Below, piece by piece: positions 7,098 through 9,520 of a DNA stretch of 9,520 nucleotides. Position 1 is the first letter of the stretch; each line of letters starts with the position of its first letter. This DNA comes from Nitrososphaeria archaeon (GTDB lineage: Archaea; Thermoproteota; Nitrososphaeria; Nitrososphaerales; Nitrososphaeraceae): NCBI GenBank assembly GCA_021324715.1, contig JAJPIN010000035.1, forward strand, positions 1 through 9,520, given 5' to 3'. The position numbers and the translations under genes are program-made. The notes under the pieces are model-generated. The model was not told the DNA's origin. It saw only the letters and a list, made by a program, of their open reading frames with translations, and searched no databases.

Positions 7098-7634
7098 GTG
7101 TCCGTTAACAAAAGGCCAGCTTGGGTTAGATGGCTCCAAATAGGCTTAGGCGCTATCATTATTATACTGTCTATAGTGACGCTAGCGTCTCCAGCTGCTG
7201 CGTTTGTTTCAGTGGTTTGGTTACTGGCGATAATTTTGTTCTTCGTCGGAATAGAGCGGGTAATAGTTGGGATATTTTTACCAGGAAGGTCAAGATGGTC
7301 AAGCATAGGACTTGGAATATTAATTCTCATCCTAGCAGGTATAGCACTCTCATATCCTACTGAGGCAGCTGTACTTATACTGATATTCGTTGCAATTGCT
7401 TTACTAATTATTGGTGCTTCAAGGATAATAGAAGGCCTGTCTAGAAGACATAGAGGACTATCACGTGGATTCCATGTCGGCGTCGGTGCCCTTGCCGTAG
7501 GGATTGGTATTGCAATACTTGTGGTTCCGTCATTTGGTGCAGCCCTAGCAGGAGTCATAATTGCTATAGGGCTTTTAATAATTGGAATCCAAATGGTTAT
7601 TACTGGAATACGTTCACATAAAGTGCTAACTTAG
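7098..7634 (+). CDS. DUF308 / HdeD-like six-helix membrane protein
   Basis: The 178-residue product is almost entirely six membrane helices arranged as three helix pairs. Each pair ends in a similar motif: GIERVIVGI near 50, GASRIIEGL near 110 and GIQMVITGI near 165. This is the three-fold pattern and length of the DUF308 family, which includes the E. coli acid-resistance protein HdeD; the molecular function is not established. Basic loops (N-terminal NKR, GRSR, SRRHRGLSR, C-terminal RSHK) lie on one side, predicting both ends in the cytoplasm. The start is a GTG with no nearby Met alternative. A slightly purine-rich AGGT lies about 9 nt before it, too weak to call a ribosome binding site. 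The N-terminal domain of the GH5 fusion gene (2948-5269) has the same architecture, so the two are probably paralogous modules. Confidence 0.85.
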   Translation: MSVNKRPAWVRWLQIGLGAIIIILSIVTLASPAAAFVSVVWLLAIILFFVGIERVIVGIFLPGRSRWSSIGLGILILILAGIALSYPTEAAVLILIFVAIALLIIGASRIIEGLSRRHRGLSRGFHVGVGALAVGIGIAILVVPSFGAALAGVIIAIGLLIIGIQMVITGIRSHKVLT

Positions 7635-7709
7635 GTATCAATTGACAGTAAGTTAAGAAGTAGAAAGAACTCAGATTTCTAAGAATTATGAACTCATTTT
7701 CTCTGGAGG

Positions 7710-7730
7710 TTCTTATTTTATTCTACCTTT
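7710..7730 (+). terminator. T-rich terminator after the DUF308 gene
   Basis: A run that is mostly T with a few A, C and G bases starts about 75 nt after the stop codon and directly precedes a strong hairpin. It fits T-tract termination on the plus strand between two convergent genes. Confidence 0.35.
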
Positions 7731-7774
7731 CATTGCTAGGCACTAGCAATGGTAAAACGTCTCGAGTGCCGAGA
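7731..7774. repeat. Two tandem hairpins with complementary loops between convergent genes
   Basis: Hairpin 1 has a perfect 8-bp stem (CATTGCTA at 7731-7738, TAGCAATG at 7744-7751) with loop GGCAC. Hairpin 2 has a 5-bp stem (TCTCG at 7760-7764, CGAGA at 7770-7774) with loop AGTGC. GGCACT at 7739-7744 is the exact reverse complement of AGTGCC at 7765-7770, so the loops could pair with each other, or the two structures could be exclusive alternatives. The elements lie between the ends of the DUF308 and amt genes, so they may act in 3'-end formation on either strand. Structure is seen directly; function is inferred. Confidence 0.5.
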
Positions 7775-7791
7775 TTTTGTGAGTAAACCAG

Positions 7792-9066
7792 CTAGAGCTT
7801 GCCCAATTCGTCTTCATCACTATATGCTCTTTCTGCGTGTTCTTCAATATCTAATCCAGCTTCTTCTACCTTTGGAGAGACTCTGACGCCTATCAGCAGA
7901 TTTATGACCTTCATTATTATATAGGTGCCACCGAATCCTAGGACTCCGGCAACAGCAACACCAATGGCTTGGATCAACAGCTGTTGTGGATTACCATAAA
8001 GAAGACCATTAACACCGTTAGGATTTATTGCAAGAGAGGCAAATATTCCTACAGCTAGAGAGCCAATTATGCCTGGTATCCCGTGAATAGAACTAACGTC
8101 AAGCGCATCATCAATCCTGAGCCTGTCTTTGAGAAATAATACCCCAAGATAAGACCCTAGTCCTACCGCTATACCGATGACGAACGCAGATTCGACGCTC
8201 ACATACCCGGACGCAGGAGTTATTCCGGCGAGACCGGCGATTGCTCCGTTAATAGCTGCAATAACGCTTGGTTTTCCAGTCCTCATCCATGAAAGCCCTA
8301 CCCATATTAGTGCAGAAACTGCAGATGCCATGTGAGTGTTAATCACGGTATTGCCTGCAACTCCCCCTGATGCTAGCGCACTGCCCGCATTGAATCCAAA
8401 CCAACCAAGCCACAGAAGGGATGACCCAAGAACCGCAAGTGGTATACTATGAGGAACCATTATGGACGGACCATAATCCTTCCTTCTTCCCAAAATCAGA
8501 GCCGCAGCAAGTGCGCCCATTCCAGCACTCGTGTGGATAACTATTCCTCCTGCAAAATCCTTTACACCCAACTCGCGAAGCCATCCCCCTTCACCCCAAA
8601 TCCAATGTACCAAAGGGTAGTAAATGAGTACACTCCAGGCAGCTATAAACAAGACAAAAGCACTAAATTTCATTCTCTCTGCTATAGCACCAGTTAAGAG
8701 TAAGGGCGTTATTACAGCAAACATCATTTCAAATTTTACGAATAGCACACCAGGAATGGTGGGAGCATATTGCTCCAAAGAAGCGTTCCATGGAATACCT
8801 TTGAGAAATGTCCATTGCAAATTTCCAGCAAGTCCTGCAGTGTCAGGACCAAAAGATAAGCTAAAACCAAAAGTGAACCACATCACACTCAGGAGAGCCA
8901 TTCCAAAGAATATCTGCATAAAAATTGAGACCGTGTTTTTTTTCCTCAGCAAGCCGGCCTCGAATAATCCTAATGAAGGTATCATCAGCAAAACAAGACT
9001 CGATGCAATTAGCATCCACGCTGTATCTCCAGTATCTATTGCCAAGTCGTTATCATACGAGCACAT
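7792..9066 (-). CDS. amt: Ammonium transporter, Amt/MEP family
   Basis: The product conducts ammonium through the cytoplasmic membrane, supplying nitrogen and, in ammonia oxidisers, possibly substrate. In the 424-residue form the E. coli AmtB landmarks are present: Phe gate F116 in MMFAVITP, W155/W157 of the recruitment region, D170 and pore H178 in DFAGGIVIHTSAG, S229 in FNAGS, and the second pore histidine H328 in SSIHGIPG. Eleven helices fit the length, and the C-terminal tail keeps the GLD-x-x-EH-x-x-x-AY motif through which PII contacts Amt. The first helix reads GLFEAGLLRKKN rather than the more common FYGGL form. Start choice is uncertain: ATG 9120 adds 18 residues without a fitting promoter, ATG 9066 is used here, and TTG 9045 fits a leaderless mRNA from a TATA at 9069-9078. 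It is divergent from the PII gene rather than in an operon with it. Confidence 0.95.
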   Translation of the reverse strand: MCSYDNDLAIDTGDTAWMLIASSLVLLMIPSLGLFEAGLLRKKNTVSIFMQIFFGMALLSVMWFTFGFSLSFGPDTAGLAGNLQWTFLKGIPWNASLEQYAPTIPGVLFVKFEMMFAVITPLLLTGAIAERMKFSAFVLFIAAWSVLIYYPLVHWIWGEGGWLRELGVKDFAGGIVIHTSAGMGALAAALILGRRKDYGPSIMVPHSIPLAVLGSSLLWLGWFGFNAGSALASGGVAGNTVINTHMASAVSALIWVGLSWMRTGKPSVIAAINGAIAGLAGITPASGYVSVESAFVIGIAVGLGSYLGVLFLKDRLRIDDALDVSSIHGIPGIIGSLAVGIFASLAINPNGVNGLLYGNPQQLLIQAIGVAVAGVLGFGGTYIIMKVINLLIGVRVSPKVEEAGLDIEEHAERAYSDEDELGKL

Positions 9067-9068
9067 AT

Positions 9069-9078
9069 GTATAAAAAA
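9069..9078 (-). promoter_or_regulatory. Candidate TATA box of amt
   Basis: On the minus strand this reads TTTTTTATAC. It would start transcription around 9046, matching an in-frame TTG at 9045 that begins the protein at M-AIDTGDTAWML. The alternative is the AT-rich element at 9105-9114 read on the minus strand, giving a leader of about 19 nt before ATG 9066. Confidence 0.35.
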
Positions 9079-9104
9079 GTTGCTTCTTGAAAAGAAAGGG
9101 ATAA

Positions 9105-9114
9105 TTATTTTAAT
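9105..9114 (+). promoter_or_regulatory. TATA box of the PII gene
   Basis: TATTTTAATA lies 23-32 nt upstream of the TTG at 9137, predicting a leaderless transcript beginning at that codon. The element also reads as AT-rich on the other strand and could serve amt, so the divergent pair may share control. Confidence 0.5.
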
Positions 9115-9136
9115 AGCCATACATTAAGGAATTTAG

Positions 9137-9466
9137 TTGATAAGAATAGAAGTGGTTATGGCTGAAAATGACATTGCAAAGGTAAGCGAGGGATTGAAGA
9201 AGACTGGGATTGGCGGCTTAACTGTCTTTAAGGTAAAAGGGCGCGGTAAAACCATACCTGCAGAGATTCATACCTCAAAAGGAACTCAAATCTTTACACC
9301 TGAATTTGGAGATAAATATGTAGTTGTAGGGGTCTTACCAGATGCAAAAATCGATGAAGCTATTAAAATTATAAGAGAAAATTCTAAAATAGGCAAGATC
9401 TTTATCAGCCCTGTGAGTCATGCAGTGGACCTTGCAACGGGAGTTATAGATGAAGAAGCGATATGA
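9137..9466 (+). CDS. glnK: PII-family nitrogen regulatory protein (GlnK-like), divergent
   Basis: PII proteins are small trimeric sensors of 2-oxoglutarate and adenine nucleotides that block Amt channels and tune nitrogen enzymes. The 109-residue product has the family length and fold markers: strand IRIEVVM, GIGGLTVFKVKGRG at 24-37 before the T-loop, GKIFISPV at 86-93, and ATG...DEEAI at the C-terminus. It departs from canonical PII. The T-loop has no tyrosine where E. coli has Tyr51; T50 instead falls at the Ser49 position of cyanobacterial PII. The B-loop TGxxGDGKIF is shortened to SKIGKIF, and the two basic residues usually before the C-loop (RxR) are D98 and A100. Nucleotide binding may therefore be altered. 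The TTG start is chosen because the first beta strand needs it and a TATA box is about 27 nt upstream. It diverges from amt, its probable partner. Confidence 0.85.
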   Translation: MIRIEVVMAENDIAKVSEGLKKTGIGGLTVFKVKGRGKTIPAEIHTSKGTQIFTPEFGDKYVVVGVLPDAKIDEAIKIIRENSKIGKIFISPVSHAVDLATGVIDEEAI

Positions 9467-9520
9467 CAGAACTTTAATGTAAATGTGAGAGTAGTAATCA
9501 GCAAGTAAAAAATTAGTTAC

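Noticed and set aside
7085..7558. A 157-codon open frame antisense to the DUF308 gene
   Set aside because: Its Ile/Pro/Thr-rich low-complexity composition is what the reverse complement of a hydrophobic membrane gene gives; no promoter or domain was seen.
9063..9070. ACATATGT palindrome at the amt start codon
   Set aside because: Eight bp only, and it overlaps ATG 9066; too short to call an operator without conservation.
8624..9127. A 167-codon open frame antisense to amt
   Set aside because: It overlaps a clear Amt gene in the opposite strand, has no recognisable domain and biased composition, and is best explained as a shadow frame.
1..9520. Search for a defence system, CRISPR array, mobile element or tRNA/att site
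   Set aside because: No repeat array, transposase, integrase, nuclease or tRNA-like fold was recognised; the patatin lacks any neighbouring cyclase or other CBASS-type component, so an anti-phage role is not supported.

Overview
The window looks like chromosomal DNA of an ammonia-oxidising archaeon, most likely Nitrososphaerota (Thaumarchaeota) of the soil type. This is an inference with no marker gene behind it. It rests on three things: archaeal promoter geometry (AT-rich TATA elements about 23-35 nt upstream of the chosen starts, almost no Shine-Dalgarno sequence, several TTG or GTG starts), an Amt transporter beside a PII protein, and AT-rich genes for small secreted proteins and DUF308 membrane proteins. 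No rRNA, tRNA, CRISPR, insertion sequence or phage gene was seen.

Layout. At the left, a secreted RskA-C-like protein (107-553, minus) and a small secreted helical protein with six N-glycosylation sequons (722-1141, plus) diverge from a 168-bp region that holds two TATA boxes and a perfect 18-bp palindrome. Next, on the minus strand, come a 14-helix DHA2-type drug exporter (1333-2850) and a large DUF308-GH5 fusion protein (2948-5269). The fusion gene diverges from a patatin-like phospholipase gene (5389-6867), which is followed by a stand-alone DUF308 protein (7098-7634). At the right, an ammonium transporter (7792-9066, minus) and a PII-family protein (9137-9466, plus) are divergently transcribed from a promoter region of about 70 bp. 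Between the convergent DUF308 and amt genes sit two tandem hairpins whose loops are complementary.

How the genes may work together. Amt imports ammonium and the adjacent PII protein is its probable partner, although this PII lacks the usual uridylylation tyrosine and several nucleotide-binding residues. The most unusual neighbourhood is GH5 fusion / patatin / DUF308. A glycosidase resembling endoglycoceramidases is fused to a six-helix membrane domain, diverges from a cytoplasmic lipid hydrolase, and lies near a second copy of the same membrane-domain type. Charge distribution places the GH5 domain on the cytoplasmic face. I infer, without proof, a role in turnover or remodelling of membrane glycolipids. 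Promoter geometry was used to correct several gene starts relative to the longest open frame.
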